DNA from: an uncultured Coriobacteriaceae bacterium
GTDB taxonomy: Bacteria > Actinomycetota > Coriobacteriia > Coriobacteriales > Atopobiaceae
Direction: 5' to 3'
Length of the DNA stretch: 64,000 nucleotides
Assembly (NCBI GenBank): GCA_902778135.1
Contig: CACYWP010000009.1
Coordinates: 56,067-120,066, forward strand
The translations under genes and the position numbers were made by a program. The notes beneath the pieces were generated by a model. It worked only from the letters and a program-made list of their open reading frames with translations. It was not told the origin of the DNA and searched no databases. Positions 1 to 7,486 of this stretch are shown here, in pieces. Each line of letters begins with the position of its first letter. The first letter of the stretch is position 1.

Positions 1-692
1 CTGCGGTTGAAGGTCTTCACGTCACCCGCATGGTCCCTCTCGCCGCAGAGCAGCAGCGCCGGGCAGTCGACGTCATAGGGCCTCAGCGACTCGACCGCAT
101 CGGCAAGCATCCGATAGCCATGCGCCGCGAGGTCGCAGTACTCGCCCTTCGTGTAGCCATCCATGAACGACCGCATGTTGGCGCGGCCCCGCTTGGTCGT
201 GGCCGCGCCCACCGAACCCCACGGCTTGAGCAGCGCCCAGGGAATGGCAAGGTACATGCCCTTGGTGTGACGCAGGAACTTGACCTCCCAAGTGGGATAG
301 TACTTCCGCTTGAGCGGGGCGGAATCGATCGAGACGAAACCCGCTGCCTCGCCCGGATACAGGTCCAGGTACGCCTGGGAGACGTAGCCACCCAGCGACT
401 GGCCCACGAGCACGGGTCGCGCGATGCCCTCCGCCCGAAGGATGCCGTGCACGATGCGGGCATAGTCGTCCATCGTGAAGTCGAGCGGGTACGGACGCGA
501 CGCACCATGGGCGGGCGCATCCCACACCAGACAGCCGAGCAGACCGGAAAAGTGCGATACCTGCTGGTCGAAGAGCGTATGGTCCGCCGTCAGCCCCGGC
601 AGGAAGACGAGCCACGGCACATCCTGCCCCGCAGGTCGGTCGACCCAATAGCAGACGTCACCGCTTTCGGTCCGATACGTCTTGGCCTCCAT
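1..692 (-). CDS. Alpha/beta hydrolase, 3' part beyond left edge
   Basis: The open frame starts at ATG 692 and runs off the left edge, so the C-terminus is missing; 230 residues are visible. The nucleophile elbow GQSLGG puts the catalytic serine near residue 99, and CGERDH near 216-221 holds the likely catalytic aspartate (D220); the histidine should lie in the unseen part. There is no signal peptide, so it is probably a cytosolic esterase, peptidase or lactonase-like hydrolase of broad family type; the substrate cannot be told. It follows the lipase-like gene at 744-1823 after 51 bases on the same strand, so the two hydrolases are probably cotranscribed. Confidence 0.85.
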   Translation of the reverse strand, partial: MEAKTYRTESGDVCYWVDRPAGQDVPWLVFLPGLTADHTLFDQQVSHFSGLLGCLVWDAPAHGASRPYPLDFTMDDYARIVHGILRAEGIARPVLVGQSLGGYVSQAYLDLYPGEAAGFVSIDSAPLKRKYYPTWEVKFLRHTKGMYLAIPWALLKPWGSVGAATTKRGRANMRSFMDGYTKGEYCDLAAHGYRMLADAVESLRPYDVDCPALLLCGERDHAGDVKTFNR

Positions 693-743
693 GGCACGAC
701 TCCTTGTCTGTCAGTCTCTCCACCAGCAGGCGCACCGCACGCG

Positions 744-1823
744 CTAGCCCAGACCGGAGATCAGGTTCATCAGGTCCTGGTAGAACATCGAGGGGTTGTG
801 CCTCACGATGAAGCCGCCCTGGAAGTAGCCATGGTCCACGTGGAGGTCCGGCGCCACGTTCCAGATACCTCGCTCGATGTTGGCCCTGTCCAGCGGCTTC
901 TGCGGCGCGCCGAACGGCGCGCGGGCAGAGATGGTGTTCACCAGCCCGTCGTTGGCGTGCCACTCGTCGTCCACCACGCAACCCCTCCTCGTCGTGCCGC
1001 TGTAGCGCGCCATGTTCGTCGATGTCTTGGCGAACAGGGGGTCAACCAATGACAGGTCGGGCCTGCGGGTGCCGTCGTCCTGCAGGGACGTCGCATCGGC
1101 AGCGACCGACAGGTAGTAGACGTGCGGCAGCGTATGTATCCTCTCGTTCAGGTCCTGGGCGTTGTCCAACTGCATGTCCCAGTTGGCCCAGTCGCGCCTG
1201 TCGCGGCCATCCGTCTTGATCTTGGTGCGCGACTTCAGCAAGCGGTCCAACAGGCGATAGCGCAAGGGCAGCCTCACCTGCCCGGTGTCGAAGTTCGGGT
1301 CGAGCGTCATGTCGTAGGCAGTCGTGCCGTTGGTGGGGGCCGCAAGCGTCACGATCGCGAAGATGCGATCGGCCATGCCGCCATCGAAGAGCGCCGAGCG
1401 CTCGCTCTCAGGCGTTGCGGCACGCTCGTCCTCGCTGCCGTTTGCCAGCAGCTCGCCGAGCAGGCGAATCGTCGCCCCACCAAAGGAGTGCCCGATGAGC
1501 ACCAGCCTGGTTTCGTCGGTCCACGCGGGAACGAGCGGGTCATCGGAGAAGTCGCGCCCATAGCGATCGTGGCGATAGGCCTCGCTATGCGCCTTGCCAT
1601 AATCGGTCCTCGTACCGGCAATCTGCGCATAGAGCTCGCAGGCCCGGTCCCAGGCACTGCCCTGTGGCGAGACGCTTGCCGCATGGGCATCGAATCCCTG
1701 GTCGCGGAACATCGCGACCACATCGCCAGACGCTCCGCCCCAGTAGGGCTTCTTCTCGTACTCCTTGTCGTACCGCCCCCAGCCGTTCAGTCCGTGGCAG
1801 AAGACATAGGTCAGGCGTGGCAT
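744..1823 (-). CDS. Lipase-like alpha/beta hydrolase
   Basis: 359 residues. The frame is open further upstream, but ATG 1823 has a clear GGAGG 7 bases ahead and begins directly with the HGLNGWG oxyanion-loop motif, so the shorter start is chosen. GHSFGG (S113) is the nucleophile elbow, and NDGLVNT and the terminal DHGYFQGG segment resemble the C-terminal end of staphylococcal/Bacillus family I lipases, with the histidine of the triad in the last motif. Unlike those secreted enzymes this one has no signal peptide, so an intracellular ester hydrolase is inferred. Same-strand partner of the hydrolase downstream. Confidence 0.85.
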   Translation of the reverse strand: MPRLTYVFCHGLNGWGRYDKEYEKKPYWGGASGDVVAMFRDQGFDAHAASVSPQGSAWDRACELYAQIAGTRTDYGKAHSEAYRHDRYGRDFSDDPLVPAWTDETRLVLIGHSFGGATIRLLGELLANGSEDERAATPESERSALFDGGMADRIFAIVTLAAPTNGTTAYDMTLDPNFDTGQVRLPLRYRLLDRLLKSRTKIKTDGRDRRDWANWDMQLDNAQDLNERIHTLPHVYYLSVAADATSLQDDGTRRPDLSLVDPLFAKTSTNMARYSGTTRRGCVVDDEWHANDGLVNTISARAPFGAPQKPLDRANIERGIWNVAPDLHVDHGYFQGGFIVRHNPSMFYQDLMNLISGLG

Positions 1824-2075
1824 GTCCAAACCTCCAAAGCCAGCTATCGTCCCGTGGTTGCGCCTGCAATGGCATGTCGCATTATCGCACGTGCCACAGC
1901 GCTCCGTCAGATGCCGCGGCGACGTTTCCATGTTGGCCAGCTGGCGCACGTGATGGGCCATCCCCGGGAGGCATGGGGTCGCCTGCAGCAGGTCGCGCCT
2001 CGGGAGGCGGGCGGGAGATGCCCTCCCCCAGACTGAGCTATCCTAGGGGCACCATTTCCAACGACGGGAGCACCC

Positions 2076-2765
2076 ATGAGGCCACACATCATCGTCCACA
2101 TCCTGCAGTCCATCGACGGGCGCGTCGCCGGCAACTTCTTCTCCCAGGCCTACGACCTGGTCAGCGAGTATGCGGCCATTCGAGACGAGCTCGACGCGGA
2201 CTGCATCATCTATGGGGCGACCACGGCGGCGCAGGTGCTCGCGGGGGTGCGCGCGGGCAGGCCCACCCAGGTGCGCAGGCCCGTGCCCGCTGGTGACTTC
2301 GTGGCGCAGGAGGCCGACTTCTGCTTCGCCATCGTCGACCCCGAGGGAACGCTGCGCTTCGACGCCGCAACCACCTCGCGCGGTGGCATGCAGGGCCACA
2401 TCATCCAGCTCCTGCGCGAGGACGTGAACCCCGGATACCTCTCCTACCTGCGGGCCGTCGGGGTCAGCTACGTGCTTGCCGGCAGGGGCAGGTTCGATGC
2501 GGAGCTCGCCGCCGAGAGGCTGCAGGAGCATTTCGGCGTGGCGCGCGCCCTGCTCATGGGCGGTGGGTACGCGGATGGGACCTTCGCCGCAGCCGAATGC
2601 GTGGACGAGCTGTCGCTGGTCGTCGCACCCGTTGCGGAGGTGGCAAGCGGTCAGCCCTCCCTGTTCGAGACCGTCCGCGGCCTCTCGGCCCAGCCGCTCG
2701 CGTTCCAGCTGGCGGAGGTGCGCCAGCTCCCGTCCTCGGGCCTCTGGCTGCACTACGTGCGCTAG
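2076..2765 (+). CDS. RibD C-terminal / dihydrofolate reductase-like protein
   Basis: 229 residues, matching stand-alone RibD_C family reductases. The N-terminus (MRPHIIVHILQSIDGRVAG) has the typical SIDGR signature after the first strand, and LLMGGGYADGTF near 165-175 is the conserved nucleotide-binding loop. Family members reduce pyrimidine or pterin-like substrates with NADPH; riboflavin synthesis proper would need the deaminase half, which is absent here, so the physiological substrate is unknown. ATG 2076 follows GGGAGCACCC. It lies alone between divergent and convergent neighbours. Confidence 0.8.
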   Translation: MRPHIIVHILQSIDGRVAGNFFSQAYDLVSEYAAIRDELDADCIIYGATTAAQVLAGVRAGRPTQVRRPVPAGDFVAQEADFCFAIVDPEGTLRFDAATTSRGGMQGHIIQLLREDVNPGYLSYLRAVGVSYVLAGRGRFDAELAAERLQEHFGVARALLMGGGYADGTFAAAECVDELSLVVAPVAEVASGQPSLFETVRGLSAQPLAFQLAEVRQLPSSGLWLHYVR

Positions 2766-2805
2766 GGGACGTCCGCCCGAACTCGTCGGCAGGCAGCCCC
2801 GGCCG

Positions 2806-3300
2806 TCAGCGTCCCCTGGGGAACCACGGGATGCAGCGATTCACGCGGTTGCAGTAGTCGACGTATTCCTGCCCGTAGAGGTCGAGCAGCCACCGCTCCT
2901 CGGTCAGTCTCATCAATACGGTCAGGAATGCCCAATACGCAGGCAGCAGCACGAGCAGCCATAGGTTGCCGAACAACAGGATCGCGCCGGCACACACGAG
3001 CGTGAACGCGGCGTAGATGGGGTTGCGGACGATGGCGTAGGCCCCGCTGGTGACCAGGCGGTTCGACTCGATGCCGTCATCGATCTTGGCGCCGAACACC
3101 GCGGCGTACCAGAGCGCGGCACCTCCCAGCGCCAACGCCCCGCCCAACAGCCGCAACGGTAGCGCCGCCACACCTGCGCGGGCCATCGGGACGACGCCCG
3201 CGACGGTCAGCGCGATGCCGGCGGCCGTGCAGAGGGCTATCGTCGCCACGTATGCAGGGCCCGGGCCATACAGGGGCAGGTGGCTCTCCGCTCTATCCAA
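2806..3300 (-). CDS. ICMT/PEMT-family membrane methyltransferase
   Basis: 164 residues, start TTG 3300 with AGGAGG five bases upstream. Several hydrophobic helices are followed by the family signature: SGAYAIVRNPIY (about residues 86-97) and EERWLLDLYGQEYVDYCNRVNRCIPW near the C-terminus, the S-adenosylmethionine-binding helix pair of isoprenylcysteine carboxyl methyltransferase-like enzymes. Bacterial members methylate lipids or small molecules; the substrate here is not known. A 7-bp inverted repeat sits just upstream of the ribosome site and may control it. Confidence 0.82.
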   Translation of the reverse strand: MDRAESHLPLYGPGPAYVATIALCTAAGIALTVAGVVPMARAGVAALPLRLLGGALALGGAALWYAAVFGAKIDDGIESNRLVTSGAYAIVRNPIYAAFTLVCAGAILLFGNLWLLVLLPAYWAFLTVLMRLTEERWLLDLYGQEYVDYCNRVNRCIPWFPRGR

Positions 3301-3312
3301 GTTGGCCTCCTA

Positions 3313-3332
3313 AAGTTAGCGTTACCTAACTT
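3313..3332. promoter_or_regulatory. Inverted repeat in leader of ICMT-like gene
   Basis: AAGTTAG CGTTAC CTAACTT is a perfect 7-bp inverted repeat with a 6-base spacer, placed directly before the AGGAGG of the TTG-started gene at 3300. With one gap the arms extend to about ten bases. The position suits a repressor site. The half-site TTAGGT recalls DtxR/IdeR boxes but matches that consensus only partly, so the regulator is not assigned. Confidence 0.45.
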
Positions 3333-3429
3333 AGGTATTCTCGCACAGGACCCGCGAGACGGGAAGCGTCGCAGGCCTTGTCGCTCCCGTCACGCACGAC
3401 ACTCCCGCCACAGGCGCATGCGGCCTTCC

Positions 3430-4557
3430 CTACTCCGCAGGATAGACGGCCTCGGCATCCGCATAGGCTGCTGCGCCGATCCGCTGCATCGTGGACATCG
3501 CGAGGTATTCGGAGTAGCCGCCGCCGTCCCCGCACAGGCACACGAGCACGAAGGGCCGGTCGCCCTCGACGATGCCACCGTCATGGCGCACCGTGCTGCC
3601 CGAACCCGTCTTGTGCGCGAACACGGTCCCGTCAGGCAGGCCGGCGGAGATGCAGGTGTTGTCCGTCTGCCGCTCGAGCATCTGCAGCATCAGCTTGCTC
3701 GACTTCTTGTTCACGAACTTCCTCTTGTAGACCATCTTGAGCAGCTTCGCGACGTCGTTGGCCGACGTGTAGTTCTCGAACCCGCTCTCCGCCGCCCCAA
3801 AGTCCATCATGCGGCGCTGCAGCCTCGTCTGCTTCAGCCCCAGGGCCTCCGCTTCGGTGTTGATGGCATCCATGCCGAGGCGGTCGATGAGGACGTTGGT
3901 GGCCGTGTTGTCACTGTCGGCAATCATGTGCGTCAGGAGCGTCTGCATGTCCAACGGGGTCCCGGGCGCCATCTGGTTGATAACCCCCGTGCCGCCCACC
4001 ATATCGGAGCCACGCAGCTCGTACACGTCGTCGAGGGACTGCTTCCCGTCGGCGACCTGCCGGAAGAAGGTCTCGGCGACAAGGAGCTTTATCATGCTGG
4101 CCGACGGGACCTGCTCGCTGCCACCCAGGCTGACCCTCTTGTTCGACTGGAGGTCTATCGCACACACGCATACCCGCATGTCCGTCGAGTCGACGATGCC
4201 CTGCAGGTCGCTCTCCCACATCTGCGCAAGAAGGGCTCCCTTGGCCTCCTTCTCCGCCTGTGCGGCGGCCTCCTCGGCGGATTGGTCGTCCTGCCCCTCG
4301 GCCTTCGACTCTGACTCGGGCTTGGATTTGGACTCGGATTTCGAATCGGATTTGGACTCGTTCTCCCTTGCCTTCTCCTCGGGCTCCATTCCCTCGTCCT
4401 GTGCCTCGCCTTCGACCGGATCCTGGGCACCTTCCCCAGCGCCCTCCCGCACGTCAGTCGGTGCGTCCATGGGGGTTCCTGCCGGAACGCCACCGGCGGC
4501 GAGCGACACGGACAGGGCGAGCGCCCATGCAAGAGCGGGCATGCGGTTACGCTTCAT
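3430..4557 (-). CDS. Secreted class A beta-lactamase-like serine hydrolase
   Basis: 375 residues from ATG 4557; the upstream open extension is rejected because the peptide beginning MKRNRM is a good signal sequence (hydrophobic residues 7-23). Residues about 30-108 form an acidic linker rich in Ser, Lys and Glu, with no folded-domain look. The catalytic domain has all three penicilloyl-serine motifs: SASMIK (S154, K157), SDN (215-217) and KTG (316-318). The omega-loop ExxLN expected some 36 residues after SDN is not there: the equivalent stretch reads RRMMDFGAAE. Without that general base a true beta-lactamase is unlikely; a carboxypeptidase-like or penicillin-binding role outside the membrane is more plausible. 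Confidence 0.85.
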   Translation of the reverse strand: MKRNRMPALAWALALSVSLAAGGVPAGTPMDAPTDVREGAGEGAQDPVEGEAQDEGMEPEEKARENESKSDSKSESKSKPESESKAEGQDDQSAEEAAAQAEKEAKGALLAQMWESDLQGIVDSTDMRVCVCAIDLQSNKRVSLGGSEQVPSASMIKLLVAETFFRQVADGKQSLDDVYELRGSDMVGGTGVINQMAPGTPLDMQTLLTHMIADSDNTATNVLIDRLGMDAINTEAEALGLKQTRLQRRMMDFGAAESGFENYTSANDVAKLLKMVYKRKFVNKKSSKLMLQMLERQTDNTCISAGLPDGTVFAHKTGSGSTVRHDGGIVEGDRPFVLVCLCGDGGGYSEYLAMSTMQRIGAAAYADAEAVYPAE

Positions 4558-4691
4558 GGCAGATCCCTGGTTCGAGTGAGGCGAACGCGCACATTGTAGC
4601 CCACCAGCCGCAGGTGCCGGCCCGATGGCCACCCGTGGCTGCCAACTCGGGTATGCTCGTGACAGGTCCGAACGTCCGACGGGAGCGCGCC

Positions 4692-5636
4692 ATGCACACG
4701 AGCCATCTTGCCACCGCCCTGGCACTCTGCCTCATCGTCCTCTCCTCCTGCTCCTTCCCGCAGGGCACCTCGCCCAGCCGGCAGGACCAGGACCAGGTGG
4801 TGACGCAGGATGGCGGGGCGAACGCACCGACAGATCCGCTCGATGGCATCACCGCCGACTCGCGCGTGGTGGCACTCTCGCGCTCCGTCGCAGAGATGTG
4901 GCTGCTGGCGGGCGGGCAGCTGGCGGGCGTCCCCGACGATGCGCTCGGTCTTGACGGTCTTGACGAGACGGCCGAAGGCATAGGCAGCCTCACCCAGCCC
5001 GACCTCGAGCGGATACTGGCACTGCAGCCCGACCTGGTCATGCTGACCGAGGACCTGCCCTCGCACCAGCAGATGCGCGCAAGCCTGGACGAGGCGCAGG
5101 TGCCCGTACTGGTCGTGGACGTCGACAGCTTCGACGACTATGCGCAGACGATGGCGACCCTGACCACCATCACGGGACGCGATGACCTCTTCGACCAGAA
5201 CGTGACGGCCGTCCGCGCCGCCATCGACGAGGTGCTCGAGCACGCCGCCCAACCCGATCGGGGCAGCTACCTGGCACTGAACGTCTCCCCCACCACGAGC
5301 AGGGCACTGGGGGACGACGACTTCGCCTGCGCCATGCTCGACGACATGGGTCTCTCCAACGCCGCGGACGACATGACGCTGGATGCGCCTACCCCAGACG
5401 CCATCGCCACGGTTGACCCAGACTGGGTGTTCGTCATCTACCAGGGAGACCTCGAGCAGGCCCAGCAGGCCTTCCAGGAGGCGTTCTCCAGCGACCCGGC
5501 ATGGTCGGGGCTGACGTCCGTGCAGGCGGGACATGTCGTGGTCCTGCCCAAGGACCTGTTCCAGTACAAGCCCAACGCACGCTGGGCGAGCGCCTACGCA
5601 TACCTCTCCCAGGTCCTGAACGTCTCTTGGGCATAG
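4692..5636 (+). CDS. Lipoprotein, Fe-siderophore/cobalamin-type binding protein
   Basis: 314 residues from ATG 4692, preceded by GGGAG. The first 20 residues are a lipoprotein signal ending in lipobox LSSC (C20). The rest has the layout of TroA-like class III binding proteins (BtuF/FepB type): a first domain with the ERILALQPDLVM segment (about residue 110-120), then a long linker helix and a second lobe ending KPNARWASAYAYLSQVL. It would catch a metal chelate or cobamide outside the membrane for an ABC importer, but no permease or ATPase gene is next to it; it is an orphan binding protein in this window and must use a transporter encoded elsewhere. Confidence 0.85.
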   Translation: MHTSHLATALALCLIVLSSCSFPQGTSPSRQDQDQVVTQDGGANAPTDPLDGITADSRVVALSRSVAEMWLLAGGQLAGVPDDALGLDGLDETAEGIGSLTQPDLERILALQPDLVMLTEDLPSHQQMRASLDEAQVPVLVVDVDSFDDYAQTMATLTTITGRDDLFDQNVTAVRAAIDEVLEHAAQPDRGSYLALNVSPTTSRALGDDDFACAMLDDMGLSNAADDMTLDAPTPDAIATVDPDWVFVIYQGDLEQAQQAFQEAFSSDPAWSGLTSVQAGHVVVLPKDLFQYKPNARWASAYAYLSQVLNVSWA

Positions 5637-5672
5637 GTCTTGCGGTCACCTGCCGTGAGGGCCATCCCGCCC

Positions 5673-6584
5673 CTATCGCAGCAGCTCGCGCAGCTCGTCC
5701 AGTGCCAGGTAGTGGCGCCTTCCGCAGAAGTGGCAGTAGACCTCCGCGGTCTCGCCCTTCTCTATCATGTCGCGCAGCTCGCGCTCCCCGAGCGCCGCGA
5801 CCGCCCGTGATGCGCGCGCCTCGTCGCAACCGCAGTGGAACTCTGCCGGAACGACCTCGAGCTCTTGGTAGTCCATGTCGCGAAGGACGTATCCCAGCAG
5901 GTCGGACGGAGACATCCCCCGCTCCAGCAGGTCGGTGACCGAGGTCACGGCCGCCAGGTTGGCCTCCAGCTCGTCCACCAGGCTCTCGAAGTGCCCGGGC
6001 ATCAGCTGGACGATGAAGCCTCCCGCCTGCCGCACGCTGGTGTCCGTGTCCACCAGCACCCCCACCCCCACCGAGGTCGGCACCTGATCGCTGACCGCAA
6101 AGTAGTAGGTCAGGTCCTCGCCGATCTCGCCGGAGACCAGCTCGACCTGGCTGGAATAGGGGGCGATGCCAGGCCGGTCGAAGACCACCGACAGCTCCCC
6201 TGCCCCGATGCCGCCACCGACGTCCAGGTGCGTGTCCGCCTTCGGGGGCAGCCACACGTTGGGATGGTTCGCGAAGCCCTTCGCCTGACCATGGTTGTTG
6301 GCCGTGACGGTCAGCCCGCCGATGGGACCGTCCCCATGGACGGTCAGGGTGATCAGCTCGTCGTCCGCCTTGGACATGGTGCCCATCATCAGGCCAGCCA
6401 TCAGCAGGCGCCCCAGCGCCGCCGTGACCAGCGGACTCGTGCTGTGGTTCTCATGGGCCGTCTGCACCGTCTGGCGAGCCGTGATGGCTATCGCACGAAC
6501 CATGCCGTTTGCGGCGATGCCGCGGACGATATGGTCCCCGCGGCGGATGCGCGCGTCCGCCAAGTCGATGATCCGTCCCTCCAT
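5673..6584 (-). CDS. hslO: Redox-regulated chaperone Hsp33
   Basis: 303 residues, ATG 6584 with a strong GGAGGGGG site. The N-terminal domain carries the family stretches TAALGRLLMAGLMMG and VSDQVPTSVGVGVLVD; the C-terminal redox switch has CxC (C251, C253) and CxxC (C284, C287), the four zinc ligands that form disulfides under oxidative stress and activate the holdase in the cytosol. Length is close to the Bacillus homologue. It is monocistronic, tail to tail with the binding-protein gene. Confidence 0.96.
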   Translation of the reverse strand: MEGRIIDLADARIRRGDHIVRGIAANGMVRAIAITARQTVQTAHENHSTSPLVTAALGRLLMAGLMMGTMSKADDELITLTVHGDGPIGGLTVTANNHGQAKGFANHPNVWLPPKADTHLDVGGGIGAGELSVVFDRPGIAPYSSQVELVSGEIGEDLTYYFAVSDQVPTSVGVGVLVDTDTSVRQAGGFIVQLMPGHFESLVDELEANLAAVTSVTDLLERGMSPSDLLGYVLRDMDYQELEVVPAEFHCGCDEARASRAVAALGERELRDMIEKGETAEVYCHFCGRRHYLALDELRELLR

Positions 6585-6773
6585 TGCAGCCCCCTCCGTC
6601 ACGAGACATGACAGGCATCCGATGATAGCCGATACCCTGCCCGCCGCGACCCAGCCAGCCACAGGCCGCGTCCCGCATGCTTGGCGAAGCCCCGCCAAAC
6701 CATTCCCGTGGTCGCGGTAGAATCCGTATAACACGATGCTCTTGTACGATTGCACACCGACTGGGAGGCTGCC

Positions 6774-7388
6774 ATGAACAAGATGACCCGCACGCTGACG
6801 AGCTTCGGCATCGCAGTCGCAACCATCCTCGTCTCGCTGGCCACGATAGCCTGGGCAATTGCCGCCCCCAAGGCCCCCGCCGGCCCCGAGCCGCAGGCTC
6901 AGGAGGAGGTCGTTCCCGAGGAGACCGCAGAGCAGCAGGCCGTCGAGGCGCCTGCCGAGGAGGCCCCCGCACCCGAGGAGGCCGAGACCGAGCAGCCCGA
7001 GGCGGACGAGCACGAGACCTTCGTCGCCACCTGGGCCGAGCGCATCGACAACTTCAATGCGGGCTACCCGCTCGAGGGGTACGGCCGCGCCTTTGCCGAG
7101 GCGGCCTACACCTATGGGGTCGACCCGCGCTACTCGCCCGCCATCGCCCGCGTCGAGAGCGGATCCGGCCTCAACTGCTACTACGACCACAACGCATGGG
7201 GCTGGGGCTCGTACTCCTGGCCCGACTGGGAGAGCGCGATCGACGGGCACGTCAGCGCAATGGCCAGCAACTACGGTCACACGCTGGACTACGGCGCGGC
7301 CTCCGTCTACAACGAGTCCGACCCCGACGGCTGGTACAGCGAGGTGGCCTCCTCCATGAGCCAGATCTGGGAGAGCGAGAGCCTGTAG
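6774..7388 (+). CDS. Membrane-anchored lysozyme-like (SLT fold) protein
   Basis: 204 residues, ATG 6774 after GGGAGG. Residues 10-30 form one transmembrane or uncleaved signal segment, residues about 31-80 are a Pro/Glu/Ala spacer, and residues 85-204 resemble the small transglycosylase/lysozyme-like domain: the helix YGVDPRYSPAIARVESG carries the presumed catalytic glutamate E128, followed by aromatic repeats (NAWGWGSYSWPDW). Such proteins cut peptidoglycan outside the cell. Upstream, TAGAAT and TATAAC (6710-6735) are possible -10 boxes. Its specificity is not visible. Confidence 0.75.
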   Translation: MNKMTRTLTSFGIAVATILVSLATIAWAIAAPKAPAGPEPQAQEEVVPEETAEQQAVEAPAEEAPAPEEAETEQPEADEHETFVATWAERIDNFNAGYPLEGYGRAFAEAAYTYGVDPRYSPAIARVESGSGLNCYYDHNAWGWGSYSWPDWESAIDGHVSAMASNYGHTLDYGAASVYNESDPDGWYSEVASSMSQIWESESL

Positions 7389-7486
7389 GCCTCGGGCGAC
7401 GAGACGGGTGCGTCGCGGTCTCCCGACCCGACCGGCACGGCTACAATGGGCCTTCCAGCACACCGTACCCAAGCCCGGAGGCACAC

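Noticed and set aside
3313..3332. An IdeR/DtxR iron box
   Set aside because: The palindrome matches only part of the consensus, and no iron-related gene is beside it.
3430..4557. A functional beta-lactamase resistance gene
   Set aside because: The omega-loop glutamate motif needed for deacylation is not found at the expected spacing.
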